Shown one piece after another: positions 44,350-52,756 of a stretch of DNA of 64,000 bases; the first letter of the stretch is position 1; each line of letters begins with the position of its first letter. Location of the stretch: the NCBI RefSeq assembly GCF_003063645.1, contig NZ_NESJ01000016.1, forward strand, positions 46,185 through 110,184, written 5' to 3'. Both the position numbers and the translations under genes were made by a program. The DNA comes from Limnohabitans sp. 2KL-51 (lineage in GTDB: Bacteria > Pseudomonadota > Gammaproteobacteria > Burkholderiales > Burkholderiaceae_C). The notes under the pieces were generated by a model. The model searched no databases. It saw only the letters and a list, made by a program, of their open reading frames with translations, and had not been told where the DNA came from.

Positions 44350-45374
44350 GCGACTTGCACTCCTGGTAAGCTTAATTCACTGGCACGAACGCAGCGCACT
44401 TTACGTTGACTACCGACCACATTCTCAAGGACTTGTTCATTTTCGCAGTTGAAGGTTGCAGATGCGCAGCGAGGTTTAAAGCGACAGCCTTCGATCATGT
44501 CTTGGGGTGCCGGAACACGTCCTGGAATTGAGCCTAACGGCTCACGTCTCTTCGCAAAGCGCGGCAAGGAGCGCAACAATCCAGAGGTGTATGGATGCAA
44601 TGGTGTGAGTAAGGCACTGTCTACTGGGGCATCCTCCACCACTTGCCCGGCATACATGGTTACCATGCGCTGACAGGTTTCAGCCACGACGCCCAAATCG
44701 TGTGTGATGAACAACAAGGAGGTGCCGGTCCGATCACTTAACTCACGCATGAGCTCCATGATTTGGGCCTGTACAGTGACATCCAAAGCGGTGGTCGGTT
44801 CATCCGCAATGATCAAATGTGGTTCACAAATCAGTGCCATGGCGATCATGATGCGTTGCCTCATGCCGCCAGACATTTGATGAGGGTAATCGTTGTAACG
44901 TGCCTGTGGAGCCGCAATGCCCACCTGTGCGAGCAATGCCAGGGTTCTTTCCTTGGCTTCTTTTGATCGTTGGGGAAAGTGTGCGCGAAACGCGTCACTT
45001 ATTTGATCCCCCACGGTGAACACAGGATCCAATGCGCTCATGGGTTCTTGGAAAATCATGGCCAGCTCACGGCCTCGCAACGAGCGCATTTCGTGCTCCG
45101 GCAAGGCCAAAATATTGCGTCCATTCAACCAAATTTCACCCGTGACCACTGCCACGGTTGGGTCAAGTAAGCGCATGAGCGCCAGCCCTGTGACTGTTTT
45201 ACCGCAGCCACTCTCGCCCACCAAACCCAAACGCTCGGCTTTGCCTATTGAAAACGACACCTCGTTCGTCACAGGAAGAACCCCATTGCGTGTTCGAAAC
45301 GCAATCGACAGCTTTTTTACTTCCAACAAAGGAGGTGTGCTGGTGAGAGGGGTAATTGAATCAATCGGGGTCAT
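44346..45374 (-). CDS. Dipeptide-type ABC ATPase (DppD-like)
   Basis: 342 residues from the ATG at 45374; a TTG at 45395, two bases after the carboxyltransferase stop, would add seven residues. Walker A is GESGCGKTVTGLAL, the signature is MSGGMRQRIMIAMAL, Walker B LIIADEPTTALDV and the switch FITHDLGVV. The C-terminal Cys-containing extension (EGCRFKPRCASATFNCEN) is present. It partners the DppF-like ATPase to power the importer. Confidence 0.92.
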   Translation of the reverse strand: MTPIDSITPLTSTPPLLEVKKLSIAFRTRNGVLPVTNEVSFSIGKAERLGLVGESGCGKTVTGLALMRLLDPTVAVVTGEIWLNGRNILALPEHEMRSLRGRELAMIFQEPMSALDPVFTVGDQISDAFRAHFPQRSKEAKERTLALLAQVGIAAPQARYNDYPHQMSGGMRQRIMIAMALICEPHLIIADEPTTALDVTVQAQIMELMRELSDRTGTSLLFITHDLGVVAETCQRMVTMYAGQVVEDAPVDSALLTPLHPYTSGLLRSLPRFAKRREPLGSIPGRVPAPQDMIEGCRFKPRCASATFNCENEQVLENVVGSQRKVRCVRASELSLPGVQVA

Positions 45375-45396
45375 GGGGTTATTGAAGGACTGCAAA

Positions 45397-46938
45397 TTAA
45401 GGCCTGTATTGCACTCGGCTGGGCTGAGGCTTGATCAACCGGTAAGCCAGTTGTGAAAATTCACACAAGAAGGTCCGAGTCTGTCGAGGATCGATAATTT
45501 CTTCCACGCCAAAAGCCTCTGCCGTTCGGAAGGGAGAGCGAATCGCCTCCAGACGCGCTGTAATCTCACGAATCATTTCATCCGGATCCTTTGCCGCAGC
45601 AATTTCACTACGGTACGCAGCCTCGACTCCGCCCTCCGGTGGAATCGAGCCCCAATCGCCTGATGGCCACGCATAGCGAAATCTGAAACGGGAGGCATTG
45701 CTGTGTGCTGCACCAGCCACACCAAAAGCTTTGCGCACGATGACTGAACACCAAGGCACCGTAGCTTGGTAAATCGCACTCAGTGCGCGGGTGCCGTGAC
45801 GGATCGTAGCGGCGCGCTCAGCGTCGATTCCAATCAGAAAACCCGGAATGTCGACAAAATGGACCACCGGCAAATGGAAGGTTTCGGCCAAATCGACAAA
45901 ACGTATGATTTTTTGTGCGGTCTCTGCTGTCCAGGCACCCCCGTAGATGTAAGGGTCGCTTGCCAATACAGCGACAGTCCGACCCTCCAGTCTGGCAAAG
46001 CCGGTGATTGCAGAGCGCCCGTAATGTCTACCCCACTCAAAAAAGCTTTCCTTGTCCAATACATCTGACAAGATTTCACGCATTTTGTAAACTTTACGCC
46101 GGTCTGTCGGAACGATGCTGATCAATCGCTCCTCGCGCCGATCAGTTGGATCGCTCGATGGACAAATCGGTGGCAAGTCATCGACCGACGAAGGCAGATA
46201 AGATAAAAATCGTGCAGCACGCGCCAAGGCTTCTTGCTCGCTGTCCACGACATCATCTATAGCGCCTGCTTTGGCATGCAAATCGGCAGACCCCAATTCG
46301 TCTTTGGTGAAAGTTTGACCGGTGCGGGCAACCACCGGAGGGCCTGCAATGAACATGTGTGACGTACCGCGAACCATCAACGAGTAATGGCTAGCCACCG
46401 CACGGGCCGATGCAAATCCCGCCACAGAACCCAGCACCAGCGACACTACAGGAATGGTGGTGAGGTTCAATGCTACCCAATCCCACGCAGGGTTGGCGGG
46501 CACATAAGTGCGGCCCAGTTTCTCAAGGGTCCTGATTGAGCCGCCAGAACCATCAATCAGCCTAATCAACGGTAAACGCAACTCATAGGCCATTTGCTCT
46601 GAGGCCACAATTTTATCCATGGAGGCACCGTCTGATGCGCCACCTCGGACCGTGAAATCGTCTGCTGCTACCGCCACAGGTCGGCCTTGGATTTTGCCCC
46701 TTCCAAACAGAAAATTGGATGCTGCTGTACCCGCATAGATCCCATCGGGTCCGTAATGTGCATTGCCAGTGATGGATCCAATTTCTCGAAAAGATCCTGC
46801 ATCCAGTAAACCGTCAATACGCTCGCGTACTGTCTGTTTGCCGGCCGCACGGTGACGTGCTATTTTTTCCGCCCCGCCCATTTCTCTTGCGTGCGATTGT
46901 CTTTGCGCGAGCTCGTCAACATTGCTTTGCCAAGTCAT
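45397..46938 (-). CDS. Acyl-CoA carboxylase carboxyltransferase (beta) subunit
   Basis: 513 residues, typical of propionyl- or methylcrotonyl-CoA carboxylase beta chains, with N-terminal (RERIDGLLDAGSFREIG) and C-terminal carboxyltransferase halves. The oxyanion-forming Gly pairs are seen near RLIDGSGGSIRTLEKLG and HFVDIPGFLIGIDAE. The AFGVAGAAHSN stretch replaces the usual YGGAYxxM. It transfers CO2 from biotin to an acyl-CoA. It lies directly after tetR and shares an operon with a small biotin carrier, a ligase and an importer. Confidence 0.93.
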   Translation of the reverse strand: MTWQSNVDELAQRQSHAREMGGAEKIARHRAAGKQTVRERIDGLLDAGSFREIGSITGNAHYGPDGIYAGTAASNFLFGRGKIQGRPVAVAADDFTVRGGASDGASMDKIVASEQMAYELRLPLIRLIDGSGGSIRTLEKLGRTYVPANPAWDWVALNLTTIPVVSLVLGSVAGFASARAVASHYSLMVRGTSHMFIAGPPVVARTGQTFTKDELGSADLHAKAGAIDDVVDSEQEALARAARFLSYLPSSVDDLPPICPSSDPTDRREERLISIVPTDRRKVYKMREILSDVLDKESFFEWGRHYGRSAITGFARLEGRTVAVLASDPYIYGGAWTAETAQKIIRFVDLAETFHLPVVHFVDIPGFLIGIDAERAATIRHGTRALSAIYQATVPWCSVIVRKAFGVAGAAHSNASRFRFRYAWPSGDWGSIPPEGGVEAAYRSEIAAAKDPDEMIREITARLEAIRSPFRTAEAFGVEEIIDPRQTRTFLCEFSQLAYRLIKPQPSRVQYRP

Positions 46939-46943
46939 TGTGA

Positions 46944-47609
46944 TTACGCCTTTTTGGATGTTTTTTTACGGATGCGTAAGCCGATGACGCGGCAAGACAA
47001 TTTGGTTAATTCAGTCACCATCGCTTCTGAACTCAATCTTCCATGCGGTCGATACCAATAAAACAAAAAACCTGGCAAGCTGCCAGCAGCCAAAGCCGTG
47101 ATTTTGGTCTCATCGAACTCCAACATTCCCTCTTGTCGGCCTTGCTCCATCAAGGCACACAAACGTGCATAGAAATGCCGTGCCATTTTTTTTTGTGCGG
47201 CACGGTATTCGGGTCGGTAAACCTGTGGTTCACGGTAAGGAAAAAAGGCACTGGGGTAGTTAACTATCGTTGCACGGATCAACCGCTCCAAGCCTTTGCT
47301 GACACGCAAGTGGGCTGGCAAAGCGGCGTCCTCATCGAACTCCAGCGCTGAAAAGCACTCGACAGTTGGACGCCAGGACAGGGTTTCAAAAATATCTTGC
47401 TTGTTGTGAAAGTAGTAATAGACGAATGGCTTGCTGACACCTAATTTGTCGACGATCTGTGACATGGTGGTGTTGGCATAGCCTTGTTTTGAAAACAAGG
47501 CCTCGGCCACCCGCAAGATGCGCTCGCGCTTTAGATCCGATCGGGCATCGCCCTTGAAAGGCGGACTGCGCAACCCTGGAGGGGCATCTGGAAAGGTGGT
47601 CTTGTTCAT
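46944..47609 (-). CDS. TetR/AcrR family transcriptional regulator
   Basis: 221 residues from the ATG at 47609. The helix-turn-helix spans about residues 30-75: RILRVAEALFSKQGYANTTM, VDKLGVSKPFVYYYFHNKQD. The C-terminal half is a variable ligand domain. It is the first gene of the minus-strand carboxylase/importer operon and is divergent from the second ligase-carboxylase pair. A perfect 9-bp palindrome abuts its start codon, so it probably represses both directions until a CoA ester or the free substrate binds. Confidence 0.93.
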   Translation of the reverse strand: MNKTTFPDAPPGLRSPPFKGDARSDLKRERILRVAEALFSKQGYANTTMSQIVDKLGVSKPFVYYYFHNKQDIFETLSWRPTVECFSALEFDEDAALPAHLRVSKGLERLIRATIVNYPSAFFPYREPQVYRPEYRAAQKKMARHFYARLCALMEQGRQEGMLEFDETKITALAAGSLPGFLFYWYRPHGRLSSEAMVTELTKLSCRVIGLRIRKKTSKKA

Positions 47610-47633
47610 GATTACTACTGAGTGGTAGTAATC
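47610..47633. promoter_or_regulatory. Palindromic TetR operator
   Basis: GATTACTAC (47610-47618) and GTAGTAATC (47625-47633) form a perfect 9-bp inverted repeat with a 6-base centre. It lies directly at the tetR start and 74 bases before the divergent ligase. A single bound dimer could block both transcripts. Confidence 0.7.
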
Positions 47634-47706
47634 TTCTACCCCTTGGTATATATTGGCAAGGCATCTTTCCAGAAAACTTCTAAGTAAAAACCCGGTAGGA
47701 GACACC

Positions 47707-49314
47707 ATGCACAAAGCCATTCAACTCGACGCTCCCTTGCACGAATACCTCAGAGCACACGCACGTGCCACGCCAAATAAAGCGGCCTATCTTTGGTACG
47801 GTGCCCCAGTCACATTTGCCCAAGTGGACCAGGCCAGCGATGCATTTGCGGCACGGCTTAAGGAGATTGGTGTCCAAAAAGGCGAACCAGTGGCTTTGTT
47901 TATGAACAATTGCCCACAGTACGTCATAGCGCATTACGGCATCCAAAAACTGGGAGCGATTGTCTGCCCCTGCGGTCCGCTGAACAAAGAACATGAACTT
48001 GAATACCAATTGAGCGACTTGCAGGCTCGGGTCATTGTGGCAGCTAAAGACTTGTTGAAAATTGTTGACAACGTCAGGCAAAAAACAGCCATAACGCATG
48101 TGTTTGGGGTTCGGTATCAAGACCTCTTACCTGCTTCACCGAGTATCGATCTGCCCGCAGACCTCAAAGCTTTGCAGAACAGCGACAAGCAATTGCCACA
48201 AGGTGTGGAAGATTTCTTGGACGTCATGCACAGAAGCGTCAACGCACCTGTCGTGGAGATCGACATGGACAACGACGTAGCTTTGATGACCTATACATCA
48301 GGTACGACGGGATTGCCCAAAGGCGCCATGCTGACCTATCGCAATGCACTTTTCAAAACACATGCTTCGGTGAGCACCAAGAATATCCATGATGGCGACA
48401 TGATTTTGTCGATTGCCCCGCTGTACCACATAGCTGGAATGCTGATGGGCGTCAACATTCCCATCTATTCCGGTGCCACCACGGTGCTTATGTACCGTTT
48501 TGATCCTTTGACTGTTTTACAAGCGATTGAGCGCCATAAAGTCAGCTGGTGGTACAGCATTGCGCCAATGAACGTGGCAGTCATGGCTGTCCCCAATGCT
48601 CGCTCTTTTGATTTGAGCAGTCTGCGTCAAAACTCGGTGACGAGTTTCGGAATTATTTACACCGAGTCCTTGGCCCAGCAATGGAAGAGCTTTACCCCCA
48701 ACTGTGTGTCGATGGAAGCCTCCTACGGGTTAAGTGAAACCCATACCATGGACACCTACATGCCAGATGACGCCATCCGCTGGGGAACCCATGGAGTTCC
48801 AATTGAAGGCAATGAGATTTGCATCATTGACCCTGATACGGGTGAGAAAAAATCAGCAGGGGAAATGGGGGAAATTATTTTGCGTAGCAAAGGGGTTTTC
48901 AAGGGTTACTGGAACAAACCCGAGGCCACCGCCAAGACTCTCAAAGAGGGATGGGTCTATACAGGCGACATGGGCAAAATCGATGCACAAGGTTATTTGA
49001 CCTTCATTGGCCGCTTCAAGGAAATGATCAAGGTCTCTGGCTACAGCGTTTTTCCCGAAGAAGTTGAAGCCATTTTGATCAAGCATCCCGCTGTAGCCCA
49101 AGCCGCAGTGATTGGCGCGGAAGATGATCAAAAAGGTGAAGTGGTCAGCGCTTTCATTGTGCTTAAGCCCGGTGAGCAGCTAGATGCAGCCACCTTGATC
49201 GCGTGGTCGCGCGACAACATGGCGCTTTATAAAGTGCCACGGCATGTTCAATTTATTGCAGCTTTACCTGCAACGGGTTCTGGCAAAGTTTTGCGCCGAA
49301 TGCTGAAAGATTAA
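47707..49314 (+). CDS. Acyl-CoA ligase (AMP-forming), second copy
   Basis: 535 residues from the ATG at 47707, with AGGAG five bases upstream. Signatures are MTYTSGTTGLPKGAML, ASYGLSETHTMDTYMPDD and YTGDMGKIDAQGYLTFIGRF, then MIKVSGYSVFPEEVE with a catalytic Lys region near the end (TGSGKVLRR). It is only distantly like the ligase at 37865. The fused carboxylase begins four bases after its stop, suggesting activation of an acid followed by carboxylation of the resulting thioester. Confidence 0.94.
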   Translation: MHKAIQLDAPLHEYLRAHARATPNKAAYLWYGAPVTFAQVDQASDAFAARLKEIGVQKGEPVALFMNNCPQYVIAHYGIQKLGAIVCPCGPLNKEHELEYQLSDLQARVIVAAKDLLKIVDNVRQKTAITHVFGVRYQDLLPASPSIDLPADLKALQNSDKQLPQGVEDFLDVMHRSVNAPVVEIDMDNDVALMTYTSGTTGLPKGAMLTYRNALFKTHASVSTKNIHDGDMILSIAPLYHIAGMLMGVNIPIYSGATTVLMYRFDPLTVLQAIERHKVSWWYSIAPMNVAVMAVPNARSFDLSSLRQNSVTSFGIIYTESLAQQWKSFTPNCVSMEASYGLSETHTMDTYMPDDAIRWGTHGVPIEGNEICIIDPDTGEKKSAGEMGEIILRSKGVFKGYWNKPEATAKTLKEGWVYTGDMGKIDAQGYLTFIGRFKEMIKVSGYSVFPEEVEAILIKHPAVAQAAVIGAEDDQKGEVVSAFIVLKPGEQLDAATLIAWSRDNMALYKVPRHVQFIAALPATGSGKVLRRMLKD

Positions 49315-49318
49315 GTTG

Positions 49319-52300
49319 ATGTTCAAAAAAATCTTGATTGCTAACCGGGGTGAAATCGCTGTACGCCTGATCCGTGCAGCACATGACCTGGACATCCGGA
49401 GTGTGGCCGTGTTGTCGCTAGACGATGCACAAGCACTGCATGGTCAACTGGCTGACGCAGCGGTGAGCCTTGAAGAAACCGGTCCTGGTGCTTACCTTAA
49501 CTCAGCAAAGATCCTTGCTGTTGCGAAGGAACAGCAGTGTGATGCGATACACCCGGGCTATGGATTTTTGAGCGAACGTGCCGATTTCGCGCAAGCCTGC
49601 GTGGAAGCGGGCATTACATTCATTGGACCGGATGCGTCACATTTAAAGTTATTCGGTGACAAAGCCGCAGCGAGGCAATTGGCTTTGGCCTGTGATGTTC
49701 CCTTGATGCCCGGTATCGATCAATCCGTGAGCCTGGCGCAGGCGCAAGCCTTTTTCCACTCGCAAAATGGCGCTGGAGTGATGATCAAAGCCATTGGCGG
49801 CGGGGGAGGGCGGGGCATGCGCGCTGTATTTCAATTACAAGATCTCCCCGAAGCCTATGCCCGTTGCGTCTCTGAAGCCCGGTCGGCCTTTGGTGTTGAA
49901 GGAGTCTATGTCGAGCGATTGATGGTGCGCGCACGACATGTTGAAATTCAAGTCTTGGCTGATGGCGAAACCGTCATGAGTTTGGGTGATCGGGAATGCA
50001 GCTTACAAAAGCGTTTTCAAAAAGTGATTGAAATTGCGCCCAGCCCCAGCATTAGTGCTGAGTTGCGAAAAGCACTTACTCAAGCAGCATTGAAAATGGC
50101 GCGCCACTGTCACTATCGCAGCCTCGGCACATTTGAATTTTTGGTCGACACACAATCGAGCGAGTTACCTTGGGTTTTCATCGAAGCCAATCCACGGTTA
50201 CAAGTGGAGCACACCGTGACCGAGGAGGTGACGGGTTTGGATTTAGTGCAATTGCAAATTCAGGTAGCTGCTGGCATGCAGTTGGCCGATATGGGACTTG
50301 ATCCTGAACATCCACCAACTCAAAATGGCTACGCGATCCAATTGCGAATCTGCGCAGAAACGCTGCTCGCCGATGGCCAAACGCAGTCTTCCAGTGGCAC
50401 GCTTTCTCGATTTGATTTGCCCTCAGGCATGGGCCTTCGGGTTGACACCCATGGTTTCACGGGGGCGACACCATCGCCATACTTTGACACCTTGCTTGCG
50501 AAATTAATCGTCATAAATAAATCAGGTACTTTTGCTCAAGCCGCAAAACGCGCCACCAGGGCCCTGAAAGAATGCCGTTTGGTGGGCGTTAAAACCAACC
50601 TTTACGTATTGCAAGCGCTGGTCGAGATGCCGGAATTTGCAACCCAGGATGTCCACACGCGATTCATTGAGGAGCACCTGAACGAGATCGTTGGCCGCGC
50701 CAATGAATTGGCACTTCAAAGCCACGTTTCGTTACCGGAGGCCGTATCTGACGAGCACTTGCCTGATGCTGTTTCCCTTCAAGACCATCAATGGGGTGTG
50801 CGTTCACCTATGGCGGCAAAATTGATACAGGTGCTTGTTAATGCCGGTGACGTGGTCCCAAAAGGTGCTCCTGTAGCCATCGTAGAAGCGATGAAGATGG
50901 AACATGTGGTGCTTGCGACCTCCTCTGGCCGAGTTGGTAAGGTGGTTGCAATGACCGGGGCTTATGTTGCAGCTGAAGAGATTCTTGTTGTGCTGGAGCC
51001 TGCAGATGTTGACATCGAAGATGCTGCACCTGAAGATACTCAGGATTTGAATACCCTGCGCGATGATTTAAAGAGTGTTCAAGATCGACACGCATTTTTA
51101 TGGGACAAAAACCGTACCCAAGCTGTTGATAAACGTCATGCACAAGGAGGGCGGACAGCTCGTGAAAACATAGCGCAACTGTGCGATGAAGGCAGCTTCA
51201 TGGAATATGGTTCGCTTGCCATTGCCGCTCAAACTCGCAGGCGCAGTTTGGATGACCTCATTTCCAACACACCAGCCGACGGCATGATTACAGGAGTCGG
51301 TACGATCAATTGCAATGCATACGGCGCAGAAAAGTCGCGATGCGTGGTGATGGCTTATGACTACACCGTATTAGCAGGGACGCAAGGTTCCCGTAATCAT
51401 CAAAAAACAGACCGCATGCTGGGTCTTGCACTGAAGCTAAAACTCCCTGTGGTGCTTTTTTCCGAAGGCGGCGGCGGCCGCCCCGGTGATGTCGACAAAC
51501 CTGTTGTCGCGGGTTTGAACAACCACACCTTCAGCCAATATGCAGCCCTCTCAGGTCAGGTGCCGGTATTGGGCATTGCACATGGCAGGTGCTTTGCCGG
51601 CAATGCAGCATTGCTCGGATGCAGCGATGTGATTATTGCCACACGAGCCAGCAACATTGGCATGGGTGGGCCTGCCATGATAGAGGGGGGCGGTTTAGGT
51701 CGTTTTACGCCAGAAGAAATCGGCCCCAGTGATGTGCAGTCGCGTAACGGCGTGATTGATTTGCTGGTTGAAGACGAAGTTCAAGCCGTAACCAAAGCCA
51801 AGCAATACCTGTCGTATTTTCAAGGCCGTCTATCTGTTTGGCGCTGCGACGATCAGCGAAAACTGCGATTTGCAGTACCCGAGAACCGCCTGCGCGTTTA
51901 CGATATTCAAACTGTCATTCATACGCTATGCGATGAAGACTCTGTCCTGGAACTGCGGCAAGCATATGGTGTGGGTATAGTGACCGCCCTCGGACGCATT
52001 GAAGGTCGATCAATCGGCGTCATGGCAAACAACCCTATGCACCTTGGGGGTGCCATTGATGTAGACGCGGCCGATAAGGCAAGTCGTTTCATGCAACTCT
52101 GCAATACGCATGGCATCCCATTGTTGTCACTCACCGACACCCCTGGTTTCATGGTTGGTCCACACATCGAAGCTCAAGCACAAGTTAGGCACACCAGTCG
52201 CATGTTTGTCACTGCTGCCAAATTAGCGGTGCCATTCTTTGCCGTAATTTTGCGTAAGGGCTACGGACTGGGCGCACAAGCTATGACGGCTGGAGGATTT

Positions 52301-52606
52301 GACGCGCCTGTCTTTACGATCTCATGGCCAACGGGAGAGTTCGGACCAATGGGTCTGGAAGGCTCTGTGCGTTTGGGTTTTCGCAAAGAGCTCGAAGCTC
52401 AACCGGAAGGACCGGCGCGGGATGCGTTGTTCAATCAATTACTGGCGGACCGTTATGCTGAGGGCAAAGCCGTCAACATGGCGCAGACACTAGAAATTGA
52501 TGCTGTGATTGACCCCTTTGATACCCGAAGTTGGCTTGTACGCGGACTCGATAGCACCACAATTCTCAAGGGGCAATTGGGTAACGGATTCATTGACACT
52601 TGGTGA
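49319..52606 (+). CDS. Single-chain biotin-dependent acyl-CoA carboxylase (BC-BCCP-CT fusion)
   Basis: 1095 residues from the ATG at 49319. Biotin carboxylase fills residues 1-450: KKILIANRGEIAVRLIRAA, the ATP-grasp loop GGGGGRGMRAV and FIEANPRLQVEHTVTEEVTG. A biotinyl domain follows with EAMKMEH and target Lys526. The carboxyltransferase N and C domains fill about 590-1090: FSEGGGGRPGDVD, GGGLGRFTPEEIGPSDVQ and LTDTPGFMVGPHIEAQ. This architecture and size match the single-chain long-chain acyl-CoA carboxylases known from mycobacteria and other bacteria. Its own acyl specificity is unknown. Confidence 0.93.
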   Translation: MFKKILIANRGEIAVRLIRAAHDLDIRSVAVLSLDDAQALHGQLADAAVSLEETGPGAYLNSAKILAVAKEQQCDAIHPGYGFLSERADFAQACVEAGITFIGPDASHLKLFGDKAAARQLALACDVPLMPGIDQSVSLAQAQAFFHSQNGAGVMIKAIGGGGGRGMRAVFQLQDLPEAYARCVSEARSAFGVEGVYVERLMVRARHVEIQVLADGETVMSLGDRECSLQKRFQKVIEIAPSPSISAELRKALTQAALKMARHCHYRSLGTFEFLVDTQSSELPWVFIEANPRLQVEHTVTEEVTGLDLVQLQIQVAAGMQLADMGLDPEHPPTQNGYAIQLRICAETLLADGQTQSSSGTLSRFDLPSGMGLRVDTHGFTGATPSPYFDTLLAKLIVINKSGTFAQAAKRATRALKECRLVGVKTNLYVLQALVEMPEFATQDVHTRFIEEHLNEIVGRANELALQSHVSLPEAVSDEHLPDAVSLQDHQWGVRSPMAAKLIQVLVNAGDVVPKGAPVAIVEAMKMEHVVLATSSGRVGKVVAMTGAYVAAEEILVVLEPADVDIEDAAPEDTQDLNTLRDDLKSVQDRHAFLWDKNRTQAVDKRHAQGGRTARENIAQLCDEGSFMEYGSLAIAAQTRRRSLDDLISNTPADGMITGVGTINCNAYGAEKSRCVVMAYDYTVLAGTQGSRNHQKTDRMLGLALKLKLPVVLFSEGGGGRPGDVDKPVVAGLNNHTFSQYAALSGQVPVLGIAHGRCFAGNAALLGCSDVIIATRASNIGMGGPAMIEGGGLGRFTPEEIGPSDVQSRNGVIDLLVEDEVQAVTKAKQYLSYFQGRLSVWRCDDQRKLRFAVPENRLRVYDIQTVIHTLCDEDSVLELRQAYGVGIVTALGRIEGRSIGVMANNPMHLGGAIDVDAADKASRFMQLCNTHGIPLLSLTDTPGFMVGPHIEAQAQVRHTSRMFVTAAKLAVPFFAVILRKGYGLGAQAMTAGGFDAPVFTISWPTGEFGPMGLEGSVRLGFRKELEAQPEGPARDALFNQLLADRYAEGKAVNMAQTLEIDAVIDPFDTRSWLVRGLDSTTILKGQLGNGFIDTW

Positions 52607-52664
52607 AGTAGAACTTTTCATTAATCCACATGGGTTCAAGCTTCATTTGAAAGCCTCAACTGAG

Positions 52665-52680
52665 TGGGTGTTGTCACCCA
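52665..52680. repeat. Small hairpin after the fused carboxylase
   Basis: TGGGTG TTGT CACCCA forms a perfect 6-bp hairpin about 60 bases after the carboxylase stop. No T run follows, so termination is only possible. Confidence 0.4.
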
Positions 52681-52756
52681 AGGAGAGAGTCACTTGACGG
52701 TGGTCTTTTGAGGGAAGGTTAACTCAGCTCTTTGAGCCCTTAGTGCCAGTGGAACG

